From Uliginosibacterium aquaticum (GTDB lineage: Bacteria > Pseudomonadota > Gammaproteobacteria > Burkholderiales > Rhodocyclaceae): a stretch of 64,000 nt of DNA. Position 1 is the first letter of the stretch; every line of letters begins with the position of its first letter. Location of the stretch: positions 434,001-498,000 of the forward strand of contig NZ_JABCSC020000002.1 in assembly GCF_012972705.2 (NCBI RefSeq), given 5' to 3'. Both the position numbers and the translations under genes were made by a program. The notes beneath the pieces were generated by a model that was given only the letters and a program-made list of their open reading frames with translations, searched no databases and was not told the origin of the DNA. Of the stretch, positions 10,738 through 20,372 are shown piece by piece.

Positions 10738-11484
10738 TCAGATCGGCACAATCTTCACGATGGCCAGCGAGATGTTGTCCCCCACGCCCTCACCGCGACT
10801 GCGTGCGGCATTGATCAACACGCGTGCTGCCGAACGGGCATCCAGCTCGTTGAGCGTCTTGCCCAGTTCGTCATCACCGATCAGCCCCCACAAGCCATCG
10901 GAGCACAGCAGGAAGCAGTCGCCAGGCTCCAGAACAGGTGCGCCGCCATAGTCAATACGCGGCTCTTTCTCCGCCCCCAGGCAAGAAAGCAGCAGGTTGC
11001 GCTGCGGATGATGCAACGCCATCTCTTCCGTGATGCGATTGGTCCGAATCAACTCACCTACCAGCGAGTGATCAGGCGTATGCACCACCAGCTTGCCACG
11101 CCGGAAGTGATACAGACGCGAATCACCACAGTGCGCCCAGTCTGCATGACCGGGACGCAACACCATCACAACCGCCGTACTGTGCGGATCTGCCTCACTC
11201 GTGAAACGCGTGAGCTTGATCACCACATGCGCCTCTTCAATCACGCTGCGCAGGAATTCGGCGGTGCTTTCACTGCCTGGCTGATAGCTGGAGAAGTTCT
11301 GCTTGGCCTTGAGGATCACCTGCTGAGCAGCGATCGCGCCCCCCGTATGCCCCCCCATGCCATCGGCCAGCACAGCCAGCAGGCAATCCGAACGCGTTGG
11401 GTGCGGCAGGATTGCCACGCGGTCCTGCTGGTCGGTTCGGTCGCCAATATGCATGGCGGCGCAGGTATCTATGGCGAAAGGCAT
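10738..11484 (-). CDS. PP2C-family serine/threonine protein phosphatase
   Basis: The 248-residue protein starts at MPFAIDTCAA; a longer frame upstream adds 33 residues without similarity. PP2C metal-binding motifs are present: GDRTDQQDR, LAVLADGMGGHTGG, HCGDSRLYHF, LLCSDGLWGLI and VGDNISLAIV. Such enzymes dephosphorylate Ser/Thr proteins or act in kinase signalling. No kinase gene is adjacent. It is 95 bases downstream of the HDOD gene on the same strand and convergent with the methyltransferase. Confidence 0.92.
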   Translation of the reverse strand: MPFAIDTCAAMHIGDRTDQQDRVAILPHPTRSDCLLAVLADGMGGHTGGAIAAQQVILKAKQNFSSYQPGSESTAEFLRSVIEEAHVVIKLTRFTSEADPHSTAVVMVLRPGHADWAHCGDSRLYHFRRGKLVVHTPDHSLVGELIRTNRITEEMALHHPQRNLLLSCLGAEKEPRIDYGGAPVLEPGDCFLLCSDGLWGLIGDDELGKTLNELDARSAARVLINAARSRGEGVGDNISLAIVKIVPI

Positions 11485-11579
11485 GCGTTCAGTCAGTCTG
11501 TTAGATTTTGTAGCGTGCCTGATTCTAATGAAAGCCCTGCAACAATGCGCCGCCTGCTTGGCATTGCGCAGGAAATAAT

Positions 11580-12443
11580 TCACTCCAGACCGTGATAGAG
11601 ATCCAGAACTTCATCGCAAAACAACTGCAGATCATCGGAATGCAGGCCTAGATCGTCAAGCACCAGACTGTGGCATTCCACCCACTCGGGATTGCTCAAT
11701 CCTTGCCCTGCCAGATAAAGCTGAATGGCCAGTTGCAACACGGCGGCCATCGAGCGTGAGGCACTGGCATTCAAGCGCTGCAAATCGTGATGATTGCGAA
11801 TAGCCTGGGCAACAAAATCCGGCAGGCGCCAGTGGCGCGCCAGGAGATAACCGATCGAGCAGTGATCAACCTGGAAGTGGCGGTCCTCTTCGCGCACATC
11901 GGCCCATTTCTGCGCCCGGCCGTCCACGCCCGTAGCATTGCAATAGCCAGGAAAGCGCTGCATCAAGACCGGCACGCCGCAATCATGAAAGATGCCGGCC
12001 ATATAGGCCTGCTCCGGGAAAATATTGCACACCGCGACCCGTTCATGGGCAATTACGGAGGCAAGCTGGGCGATCTCACCAGAGCGCACCCAGAACTGAT
12101 TCATGACGTTCACATTGCCCGGCAATGCGGTAGTCAGGCCGTAACACTGCACCAACTGGGCTGCCTGGCGGATCCCCACCAGCGCCAGAATCTGCTCGAC
12201 CGATTGAGGCGCCCGCCGCCGCGCAAATGCCGCCGAGCGAGTGATCTTGTAGAGCATGGCGGTCAGGCCGGCATCGGCTGAGATCGTCTCGGCCATTTCG
12301 CGCAAATCAAGCTGGTTGGCCTGCAGCATTGCAAGCACTTCTTGCACGATTTTCGGCTGGGGTGGAATGCGGATGCCGGACGAGACCAGCCTCGCCACTT
12401 CTTCATCGACTTCAGCCAGCGTCTGGAGGTTTTCCGGGCTCAT
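11580..12443 (-). CDS. HDOD domain signalling protein
   Basis: A 287-residue single-domain HDOD protein. The pattern IPPQPKIVQEVLAMLQ, ISADAGLTAMLYKITRSAAF, ILALVGIRQAAQLVQCYG, YMAGIFHDCGVPVL and AIRNHHDL is typical. HDOD proteins are regulatory relatives of HD phosphohydrolases and often act with c-di-GMP or phosphorelay systems; this one has no attached receiver or output domain. It is upstream of the PP2C gene and may share its transcript. Its specific role is unknown. Confidence 0.9.
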   Translation of the reverse strand: MSPENLQTLAEVDEEVARLVSSGIRIPPQPKIVQEVLAMLQANQLDLREMAETISADAGLTAMLYKITRSAAFARRRAPQSVEQILALVGIRQAAQLVQCYGLTTALPGNVNVMNQFWVRSGEIAQLASVIAHERVAVCNIFPEQAYMAGIFHDCGVPVLMQRFPGYCNATGVDGRAQKWADVREEDRHFQVDHCSIGYLLARHWRLPDFVAQAIRNHHDLQRLNASASRSMAAVLQLAIQLYLAGQGLSNPEWVECHSLVLDDLGLHSDDLQLFCDEVLDLYHGLE

Positions 12444-12489
12444 CCCGGGATTAACGGCAGCGGGAAGCGAAGCTGAAGGCGGCTGCCGT

Positions 12490-12879
12490 TCAGATCGCGG
12501 CCATCATCAAACGCATGCAGATGAACAGGCCGGCCATCCAGCAGAGGGAGCGCGCCACAGCCAGATCCAGCAGATAGCACACCGAATAGGCACAGCGGGC
12601 AAACACAAAAGCACTGGCCCATAGACCAACCATGTGTGCATCCAGCCCCGCCTGCAAGGCCATCAGAACTGCCGCAGCAAATACAGGAAAAGCTTCCCAA
12701 CTGTTCTGCTGCGCCCAGTTGGCGCGCTGCGGCCACCCCGATAGCTGCGAAAGCGAAGCACGTGGCGCAGCATTATCGTAGGACACGCCAAGCTTCCGGC
12801 CGCCCGCCTTGGCTGCGCCGGCCAGCAGGATAGGCAGCAAGGCCGCTATCAGGATGCACAGATAGGCCACATTCATCAC
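12490..12879 (-). CDS. MAPEG-family membrane protein
   Basis: A 129-residue protein with four hydrophobic segments. The central block LSGWPQRANWAQQNSWEAFPVFAA is reduced here to its key parts, RANWAQQNSWE and FPVFAAAVL, which are the hallmark of bacterial MAPEG (membrane-associated eicosanoid/glutathione metabolism) proteins. FARCAYSVCYLLDLAVARS follows. The start overlaps the murI stop by four bases (ATGA), so translation is probably coupled. Its substrate is unknown; many bacterial members have no tested activity. Confidence 0.88.
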   Translation of the reverse strand: MMNVAYLCILIAALLPILLAGAAKAGGRKLGVSYDNAAPRASLSQLSGWPQRANWAQQNSWEAFPVFAAAVLMALQAGLDAHMVGLWASAFVFARCAYSVCYLLDLAVARSLCWMAGLFICMRLMMAAI

Positions 12880-13706
12880 GCTTCCTCACTCTTTTCTGAA
12901 AGACACGCTGACACGGGCAGAGACTGAGCCTCACCGGCGCCCGGCCAGAGCTGTTCAAGCACTGACGAAACTTGCCCGGCCACACCACTGCACCAGAAAC
13001 GCGCGTGCCCTGCAATTTGCGTGTCAACCAGCAAACTCTCTGCAACGAGTTTGCGCTGTAGCTGACGGGCCACCGCCGCGCCGGTGTCGATCACCCGTAC
13101 ATCAGCCCCCACCAGAGCTTCAACTTGCTCACGCAGGAACACATAATGAGTACAACCCAGCACGATCACGTCTGCTCCCCCTGCCAGCAAAGGTTCCAGA
13201 TGCGATGCCAGCAGCCGGAGCAAAGCAGAAGAGCTCTGTTCACCACGCTCCACAGCTTCAACCAGGCCCGTACCGGAACGCGTTAATACACGCACGTCCT
13301 TCCCGAACTGATCAAGCAGCGCCGCAAAGCGCGCACTCTCCAGCGTTCCGGTGGTGGCGAGCACGCCGACCACACCATTTTTGGTCGCGGCGGTGGCAGG
13401 CTTCACGGCCGGCTCCATGCCGATCACCGGCACCTCCGGCCAGCGCTCGCGGATCGCCTGCGCGGCTGCGGCGGTGGCGGTATTGCACGCGATCACCAGC
13501 GCCTTGGCGCCCTGCTCCAACAAAAAGCCGCACAACTCCAGGGAGCGTGCGGCTATCAGGTGTTGCGGTTTTTCGCCATACGGCGCATGGCCGGAATCGG
13601 CACAGTAGAGCAGATCCTCGTTCGGCAGCAGCGCACGGATTTCGCGCAGGACGGACAGGCCGCCTAGGCCGGAATCAAATACACCGATGGGACGAGGATC
13701 GCTCAT
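12876..13706 (-). CDS. murI: Glutamate racemase
   Basis: The 276-residue protein converts L- to D-glutamate for peptidoglycan. Visible motifs are GVFDSGLGGLSVL with Asp11-Ser12, ADSGHAPYGEK, IACNTATAAAA with catalytic Cys74, and VLGCTHYVF with catalytic Cys185. The length is normal. It lies ten bases downstream of purB and overlaps the MAPEG gene, so the three are probably one transcription unit. Confidence 0.97.
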   Translation of the reverse strand: MSDPRPIGVFDSGLGGLSVLREIRALLPNEDLLYCADSGHAPYGEKPQHLIAARSLELCGFLLEQGAKALVIACNTATAAAAQAIRERWPEVPVIGMEPAVKPATAATKNGVVGVLATTGTLESARFAALLDQFGKDVRVLTRSGTGLVEAVERGEQSSSALLRLLASHLEPLLAGGADVIVLGCTHYVFLREQVEALVGADVRVIDTGAAVARQLQRKLVAESLLVDTQIAGHARFWCSGVAGQVSSVLEQLWPGAGEAQSLPVSACLSEKSEEA

Positions 13707-13715
13707 CGCACCCGC

Positions 13716-15323
<1,608 letters not shown>

Positions 15324-15336
15324 TCAGGAAACAGCA

Positions 15337-16581
15337 ATGAAGAAACTTGACGACTTCCGCCTCACCTTCGGCAATCGCGAACTGGTGCCGATAATGATCG
15401 GTGGCATGGGCGTGGATATTTCGACCTCCGCCCTGGCGCTCGAAGCGGCTCGTCTGGGTGGCATTGGCCATATCTCGGACGCAATGATCAAGGTAGTGTC
15501 CGACAGCAAATTCAACACCACCTTTGTTAAGGAAAAGCTTCAGCGCTACAAGTTCAACGTCGCGAACATGGACAAATCTGTTGTCCAGTTCCGCCTCGGT
15601 GAGCTGGCTGAAGCCACCAAGCTGCATGTGGGCAAGACCATGGAAGCGGTGCGTGGCGCCGGCATGGTCTTCATCAACTGCATGGAAAAACTGACCATGA
15701 ACGCGCCAAAGGAGACGCTGACCGTGCGTCTGCGTTCGGCGCTGGATGCCGGAATCGACGGCATCACGCTCGCTGCGGGCCTGCATCTGAACAGCTTCTC
15801 GCTGATCGAGGATCACCCGCGCTTCCGCGACGCCAAGCTGGGCATCATCGTGTCCTCGGCCCGCGCGCTGCAGCTCTTCATCCGCAAAAACATGCGTACC
15901 AACCGACTGCCGGACTATGTCGTGGTTGAAGGTCCGCTGGCTGGCGGCCACCTCGGCTTCGGCATGGACTGGGCCAAGTACGAGCTCTCCAGCATCGTGG
16001 CCGAAGTCATGGCCTGGCTGAAGAATGAAAAGCTCGATATTCCGGTGATTCCGGCGGGTGGAATCTTTACAGGCTCGGATGCAGTGCGCTACATGGAAAT
16101 GGGAGCCGCCGGTGTTCAGGTCGCCACTCGTTTTACGGTCACGCATGAATGTGGCCTGCCAGAGAAAGTCCAGCAGGAATACTTCAAGGCCAGCGAAGAA
16201 GACATTGAGGTTAACGAGCAATCGCCCACCGGTTACCCGATGCGCATGCTCAAGAGCAGCCCGGCTATTGGCGCGGGCATCCGTCCGAACTGTGAAGCCT
16301 ATGGCTACCTGCTCGACGCCAAGGGCTGCTGCGCCTATATCGATGCCTATAACCGGACAGTCGAAGCCAACCCAGGCGTGAAGAAACTGTCAGTGAAAGA
16401 CAAAACCTGTCTGTGCACCCATATGCGCAACTTTGACTGCTGGACCTGCGGCCACTACACCTACCGCCTCAAGGACACCACCACCAAGAACGAAGACGGC
16501 TCCTACCGTCAGCTCTCCGCCGAGCATGTGTTCAAGGATTATCAGTTCAGCACAGACAACCGCATCGCTCTGCCCGCCTGA
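15337..16581 (+). CDS. Nitronate monooxygenase-family flavin oxidoreductase with Cys-rich C-terminus
   Basis: The 414-residue protein has an FMN-binding TIM barrel of the nitronate monooxygenase / enoyl-ACP reductase II family: PIMIGGMGVDIS at the N-terminus, GPLAGGHLGFG, IPVIPAGGIFTGSDAVRYMEMGA and AGVQVATRF for phosphate binding. Unlike ordinary members it continues about 100 residues with seven cysteines (319, 331, 332, 358, 360, 368, 371), including CLC and CWTC. These could hold an iron-sulfur cluster or zinc. AGGAAAC precedes the ATG. It has its own terminator. The substrate is unknown. Confidence 0.85.
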   Translation: MKKLDDFRLTFGNRELVPIMIGGMGVDISTSALALEAARLGGIGHISDAMIKVVSDSKFNTTFVKEKLQRYKFNVANMDKSVVQFRLGELAEATKLHVGKTMEAVRGAGMVFINCMEKLTMNAPKETLTVRLRSALDAGIDGITLAAGLHLNSFSLIEDHPRFRDAKLGIIVSSARALQLFIRKNMRTNRLPDYVVVEGPLAGGHLGFGMDWAKYELSSIVAEVMAWLKNEKLDIPVIPAGGIFTGSDAVRYMEMGAAGVQVATRFTVTHECGLPEKVQQEYFKASEEDIEVNEQSPTGYPMRMLKSSPAIGAGIRPNCEAYGYLLDAKGCCAYIDAYNRTVEANPGVKKLSVKDKTCLCTHMRNFDCWTCGHYTYRLKDTTTKNEDGSYRQLSAEHVFKDYQFSTDNRIALPA

Positions 16582-16600
16582 CCTGCAATTTCATTACAAA

Positions 16601-16633
16601 AAAGCCGCCCGGCGAAAGCCCGGCGGCTTTTTT
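16601..16633 (+). terminator. Intrinsic terminator after the flavin oxidoreductase gene
   Basis: AAAGCCGCC (from 16601) pairs with GGCGGCTTT (ending 16630), with a GC-rich, slightly imperfect inner stem around GAAA, then a run of six T. The A tract before and T tract after allow use from both strands, but only the plus-strand gene needs it. Confidence 0.9.
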
Positions 16634-16687
16634 GTCTGCATATCCGGCCTTATCCTTGCCCCCTCCCCTCTTACAGCAGGAAATGAC

Positions 16688-17464
16688 ATGTTTCAGGATC
16701 TCACAGGCAAACGCGTTCTCATTACCGGCTCCAGCATGGGCATCGGCCTCGGAGCGGCACAGGCCTTCGCACGTTGCGGCGCCAGAGTCGGCATCAATGC
16801 TCGTCACTCCCCTTCAGGACTGAACGCCTTGCTCGACGAAATGCGCAAGCATGGCGGCGAAGCAGAGTTTTTCGCAGCAGACTTATCGGACAGTGCCGCT
16901 TGCACCCGACTGGTCAATGATTTCGTCAGCCGCTTTGGCGGCATCGACGTGTTGATCAACAACGCCGGCGGCTTGGTCGGACGCAAACAACTCCAGGAAA
17001 TCGACGACGACTTCTACAAGGCGGTCGGAGACCTCAACATGCGCTCGGCACTGATGTGCACCCAGGCTGCTCTGCCTCATCTGAAAGCCTCTGCCGCCGC
17101 ACGGAAAGAAACAGCCGCAGTCATCAGCGTCGGCTCGATTGCAGGCCACACCGGCGGAGGGCCAGGCGCATCGCTCTACGGTGCGGCCAAGGCCTGGCTG
17201 CACAACATCCACAAGAACTGGGTCGATTACCACACTGCAGACGGCATCCGCTTCAACATCATTTCACCGGGCGTGTTCGACACGGCTTTCCATGCCGACA
17301 AGAGTGAGGAGGTGCGCCAACGCATCAGCGCCGGCATCCCACTGGGACGCTTCGGTCAGCCGGAAGACATCGCCCCGGCCTTCCTGTTCTTCGCCTCTCA
17401 CGCCTGTTCAGGCTACATCACTGGGCAGATCCTCGACGTAAATGGCGGGCAATTCATGCCCTGA
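16688..17464 (+). CDS. Short-chain dehydrogenase/reductase
   Basis: A 258-residue classical SDR. TGSSMGIGLGAA is the NAD(P)-binding motif, NNAGG the stabilising motif, and SVGSIAG with YGAAKAW gives the Ser and YxxxK catalytic residues. The C-terminal GRFGQPEDIA, GYITGQILDVNGGQ is typical of 3-oxoacyl-ACP reductase-like members. The ATG at 16688 follows AGCAGGAAATGAC, a fair ribosome binding site. It stands alone between two terminator hairpins, so it is probably monocistronic. The substrate cannot be named. Confidence 0.9.
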   Translation: MFQDLTGKRVLITGSSMGIGLGAAQAFARCGARVGINARHSPSGLNALLDEMRKHGGEAEFFAADLSDSAACTRLVNDFVSRFGGIDVLINNAGGLVGRKQLQEIDDDFYKAVGDLNMRSALMCTQAALPHLKASAAARKETAAVISVGSIAGHTGGGPGASLYGAAKAWLHNIHKNWVDYHTADGIRFNIISPGVFDTAFHADKSEEVRQRISAGIPLGRFGQPEDIAPAFLFFASHACSGYITGQILDVNGGQFMP

Positions 17465-17484
17465 GCCTTGGCCGACCCAACAAA

Positions 17485-17515
17485 CCCGCAGAGCGCAAAC
17501 GCGCCCCTCTGCGGG
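17485..17515 (+). terminator. Hairpin downstream of the SDR gene
   Basis: CCCGCAGAG (17485-17493) pairs with CTCTGCGGG (17507-17515). It is strong but has no U tract, so Rho-independent termination would be inefficient. Confidence 0.5.
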
Positions 17516-17593
17516 CAACAAGCCAGCTACGCAACAAGATGGCTGGGTGCCACACACCCCTCTGGCCGCAAGTTCAGCGCAAGCAGAACTGAT

Positions 17594-17609
17594 ACAGTTC
17601 CAGAACTGT
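17594..17609. promoter_or_regulatory. Perfect palindrome upstream of the DUF3300 gene
   Basis: ACAGTTC-CA-GAACTGT is an inverted repeat ending 19 bases before the start codon at 17629. A further GAACTG copy lies just upstream (about 17586-17591). Such a site could be an operator, but its closeness to the start also allows an mRNA hairpin that affects translation. Confidence 0.45.
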
Positions 17610-17628
17610 CTGCATAGAGGAGTGCCCA

Positions 17629-18843
17629 ATGCCCTCTCGCCTGCATCGCTTCGTTTCCGTGCTGGTCTCAGCCAGCCTGGTGCTCACAGGCAGCCTGCCT
17701 GTTACCTCAGCGCTCGGACAAGACACACCAAGCGCAGCGAGCAGCAACCAGACATCCTCCAGCAAGATCTACTCTCAACAGGAACTGGATGAACTGTTGG
17801 CCCCCATCGCCCTGCATCCGGATGCTCTGCTCGCCCAGATTCTAATGGCGTCCACCTACCCGCTTGACGTGGTTGAAGCGGCACGCTGGAAACAAGCCAA
17901 CCCTAAAGTCGAAGGCAAAAAGCTGGAGACTGCCATGGAGCAGCAGCGATGGGACCCCAGCGTGAAATCGCTGAGCGCCTTCCCTAACGTGCTTGAAATG
18001 ATGAATGACAAGCTCGACTGGACCCAGAAGCTGGGTGACGCCTTCCTTGGTCAGCAAGCTCAAGTCATGGATACGATACAAAGCTTGCGCACAAAGGCCA
18101 AGCAAGCTGGCTCGCTGGAAACAACCAAAGAACAGATCGTCACGACGGCAACCGAAGGCAGCCAGACTGTCATCAAAGTGGAGCCGGCTGACCCACAAGT
18201 GGTCTATGTGCCGACCTACAACCCGACAACGGTTTATGGTCCCTGGTGGTATTCCGCACCGCCCCCCTACTACTGGTACCCGCCCGGTTACGTTCCCGGC
18301 GCCGCTTTCTTCACCTTCACCGCCGGCGTCATCGTCGGAAGCTGGCTATGGGGCGGCTGTCACTGGGGGCACGGCGGCGGCTCGGTCAACATCAACATTG
18401 ATCGCTACAACCAGGTCAATCATTACAACAAGATCAACAACGGCAACTGGCAACACAACGTGGAGAACCGCCGCGGCGTACCCTATGCCAGCGACGGATC
18501 GCGCCAGAAATACGGCGACAAGAGCGCCCAGACGCGCGACTCCCGCGCCCGTGAAGAATTCCGCGGACGCGCCGAGTCAGGCCGTCAGGAACTCGGTCAG
18601 GATTTTGGCCGCACCCCTTCGACCAATGACCGCAGCGCTGGCGTACAGGGTCGCAGCCAGGGCATGGATCGCCGCGGCGACCGCGGAGAACGCAGCCCGA
18701 GTGCAGGCACTGCAGACCGCAGCAGCGCCTTCTCCGGAGTCGAGCACGGCAGCCAGGCGCGAGACTTCAGCGCCCGCGGCAGCAACAGCCGCTCCCTCAG
18801 CGCAGGGAGCGGAGGCGGGCGCCGTGGTGGCGGACGCCGCTGA
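17629..18843 (+). CDS. DUF3300 domain exported protein
   Basis: The 404-residue protein has a signal peptide (about residues 1-30, VLVSASLVLTGSLPVTSALG). The DUF3300 domain covers roughly residues 45-260: ELDELLAPIALHPDALLAQILMA shortened to PIALHPDALLAQIL, STYPLDVVEAARW, WDPSVKSLSAFPNVLEMM and VVYVPTYNPTTVYG. A tyrosine/proline-rich stretch and a glycine-rich hydrophobic segment follow, and the last 120 residues are charged, low-complexity Arg/Ser/Gly sequence. The function is unknown; the protein is probably envelope-associated. It is followed after 36 bases by the DUF2950 gene, its usual partner. Confidence 0.88.
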   Translation: MPSRLHRFVSVLVSASLVLTGSLPVTSALGQDTPSAASSNQTSSSKIYSQQELDELLAPIALHPDALLAQILMASTYPLDVVEAARWKQANPKVEGKKLETAMEQQRWDPSVKSLSAFPNVLEMMNDKLDWTQKLGDAFLGQQAQVMDTIQSLRTKAKQAGSLETTKEQIVTTATEGSQTVIKVEPADPQVVYVPTYNPTTVYGPWWYSAPPPYYWYPPGYVPGAAFFTFTAGVIVGSWLWGGCHWGHGGGSVNINIDRYNQVNHYNKINNGNWQHNVENRRGVPYASDGSRQKYGDKSAQTRDSRAREEFRGRAESGRQELGQDFGRTPSTNDRSAGVQGRSQGMDRRGDRGERSPSAGTADRSSAFSGVEHGSQARDFSARGSNSRSLSAGSGGGRRGGGRR

Positions 18844-18879
18844 CCCTCCCCATATGCAGCCAGCCCAATAGGTGACCTC

Positions 18880-19827
18880 ATGAAACCCTTCGGATCGCTG
18901 CATCACGCAGCACTTTTCCGCCCTGCAAGGCTGGTCCTCATGTTGGGCCTGGCCCTTCCGCTAGCCGCCACGGCCCAGCCATCCCACAGCTACCCCTCAC
19001 CAGAGGCCGCAGCGGCCGCACTCTCCTCCGCCCTGAAAGCCAAGGATGCGGGCCAGATTCTGGAAGTGCTTGGCCCGGGAAGCCACGAGCTCGTCCTGAG
19101 TGACAACATTGATCAAGACGTAAACACCTGGGAGCGCTTCAATCAAGCCTACGACACGTATCACGAACTCGAGCGCGGCCGGAGCGGTCTGCAGATCCTG
19201 ATCGTCGGCAAAGCCCGCTACCCTTTCCCTGTTCCGCTGCGAAAAACCGCCACAGGTTGGCAGTTCGACGCCAAGGCGGGCAAGGAAGAGCTCATCAGTC
19301 GTCGCATCGGCCTGAATGAACTCACCACCATTGAAGTGCTCAAGCAGATAGCTCTGGCGCAGGACGAATATTTCCTGATGGCCGCGCGCGAACCCGGTCG
19401 AGCCGGTGAATACGCACGGCGTTTCGAGAGCAGCCCCGGAAAACAGGATGGCCTCTATTGGCCCGACGCTCCCGGCAAGCCTGCCAGCCCGCTCGGGCCA
19501 TTACTTGCCCGCGCCTCCGAATTGGGAGCGCCCGGTCACAGCCGGGGACCGGGGGCCTACTTCGGCTATCGCTACCGCATGCTGCCAGGCCAGGGAAAAT
19601 CAGCCCCGGGCGGAGCCCGCCAATACCAGACCGGCAAATACCAGATCGGCGGTTTTGCCGTACTGGCATGGCCTGAACGCTACGGCATCAGTGGAATCAA
19701 GAGCTTCTTGATCAATCAGGACGGTATGGTCTATGAACGCGACCTCGGCAGCGAAACCGCTTCCAAGGCTCCCGCCTTGCGACTCTTCGAACCGGCCCCG
19801 GGCTGGAAACCCGTCACGGGGAAATAG
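18880..19827 (+). CDS. DUF2950 domain exported protein
   Basis: A 315-residue protein with an N-terminal signal peptide (LVLMLGLALPLAATAQ). The DUF2950 pattern is seen in YPSPEAAAAALSSALKAKD, VGKARYPFPVPL, GWQFDAKAGKEELISRRIG, DEYF, then YFGYRYRMLPGQG, FAVLAWPERYG and GIKSFLINQDGMVYERDLG. The function is unknown. It directly follows DUF3300 with short spacing, and the pairing recurs across proteobacteria, which suggests one envelope process. A strong bidirectional terminator ends the unit. Confidence 0.88.
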   Translation: MKPFGSLHHAALFRPARLVLMLGLALPLAATAQPSHSYPSPEAAAAALSSALKAKDAGQILEVLGPGSHELVLSDNIDQDVNTWERFNQAYDTYHELERGRSGLQILIVGKARYPFPVPLRKTATGWQFDAKAGKEELISRRIGLNELTTIEVLKQIALAQDEYFLMAAREPGRAGEYARRFESSPGKQDGLYWPDAPGKPASPLGPLLARASELGAPGHSRGPGAYFGYRYRMLPGQGKSAPGGARQYQTGKYQIGGFAVLAWPERYGISGIKSFLINQDGMVYERDLGSETASKAPALRLFEPAPGWKPVTGK

Positions 19828-19844
19828 GCTGCCGCAAAATCAAA

Positions 19845-19880
19845 AAAAGAGCCGTCCGGCTTTGGCCCGACGGCTCTTTT
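19845..19880. terminator. Bidirectional intrinsic terminator between DUF2950 and pilE
   Basis: AAAAGAGCCGTC pairs with GACGGCTCTTTT around a short inner stem. A tracts and T tracts flank the stem, so it can end both the plus-strand DUF3300/DUF2950 unit and the minus-strand pilin operon. Confidence 0.93.
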
Positions 19881-19932
19881 CTTGATCTCAACTCATTACA
19901 TCAGCGAAGCAGGCTGACGCCCTCGACCTCCC

Positions 19933-20358
19933 TCAAAACGCACTGGTACCGGACGGGCAGGAGGTCGTTGTTGCACCAAACGACGATGAAGACGGTGCCG
20001 CGCATGATCCACCCGAACAGCCGCAACGCGTTCCCTTAGAATTGATACCCACCCACACCTTCCAGGACGTCATGGCACCGCCAAGAGAGTAATCGCGGTT
20101 AGTGTCAGAGCGACCATAGCTGAAGGTCACATCCGCATACTCGTTACCAAGCGCTGGCTGCGCTGAAGGATAGGAACTCGCCTGCGCGACTAGACGTTCC
20201 AGTTGAGCACCAATCTGCATCACACCATCCTTGGCATGGGCAAATTTTGTTTTTCGCACATAGTCAATGAAGCTCGGATAGGCTATCGCGGCAAGAATAC
20301 CAATCACCGCAACAGTGATCATCAATTCGATCAAAGTAAAACCATTTTTTTTCCTCAT
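19933..20358 (-). CDS. pilE: PilE-type minor pilin of the type IV pilus
   Basis: The prepilin leader MRKKNG is followed by FTLIELMITVAVIGILAAIAYPSF, given here as FTLIELMITV and GILAAIAYPSF: the class IVa processing site with Glu at +5. The mature part (about 135 residues) has four cysteines near its end and a Ser-rich stretch. The start at 20358 gives a short leader; an ATG at 20373, overlapping the previous stop, would add five residues. It is the last gene of the fimT-pilV-pilW-pilX-pilY1-pilE operon, where PilE-like minor pilins help prime pilus assembly. Confidence 0.9.
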   Translation of the reverse strand: MRKKNGFTLIELMITVAVIGILAAIAYPSFIDYVRKTKFAHAKDGVMQIGAQLERLVAQASSYPSAQPALGNEYADVTFSYGRSDTNRDYSLGGAMTSWKVWVGINSKGTRCGCSGGSCAAPSSSSFGATTTSCPSGTSAF

Positions 20359-20372
20359 GACGCCTGCTCTCA

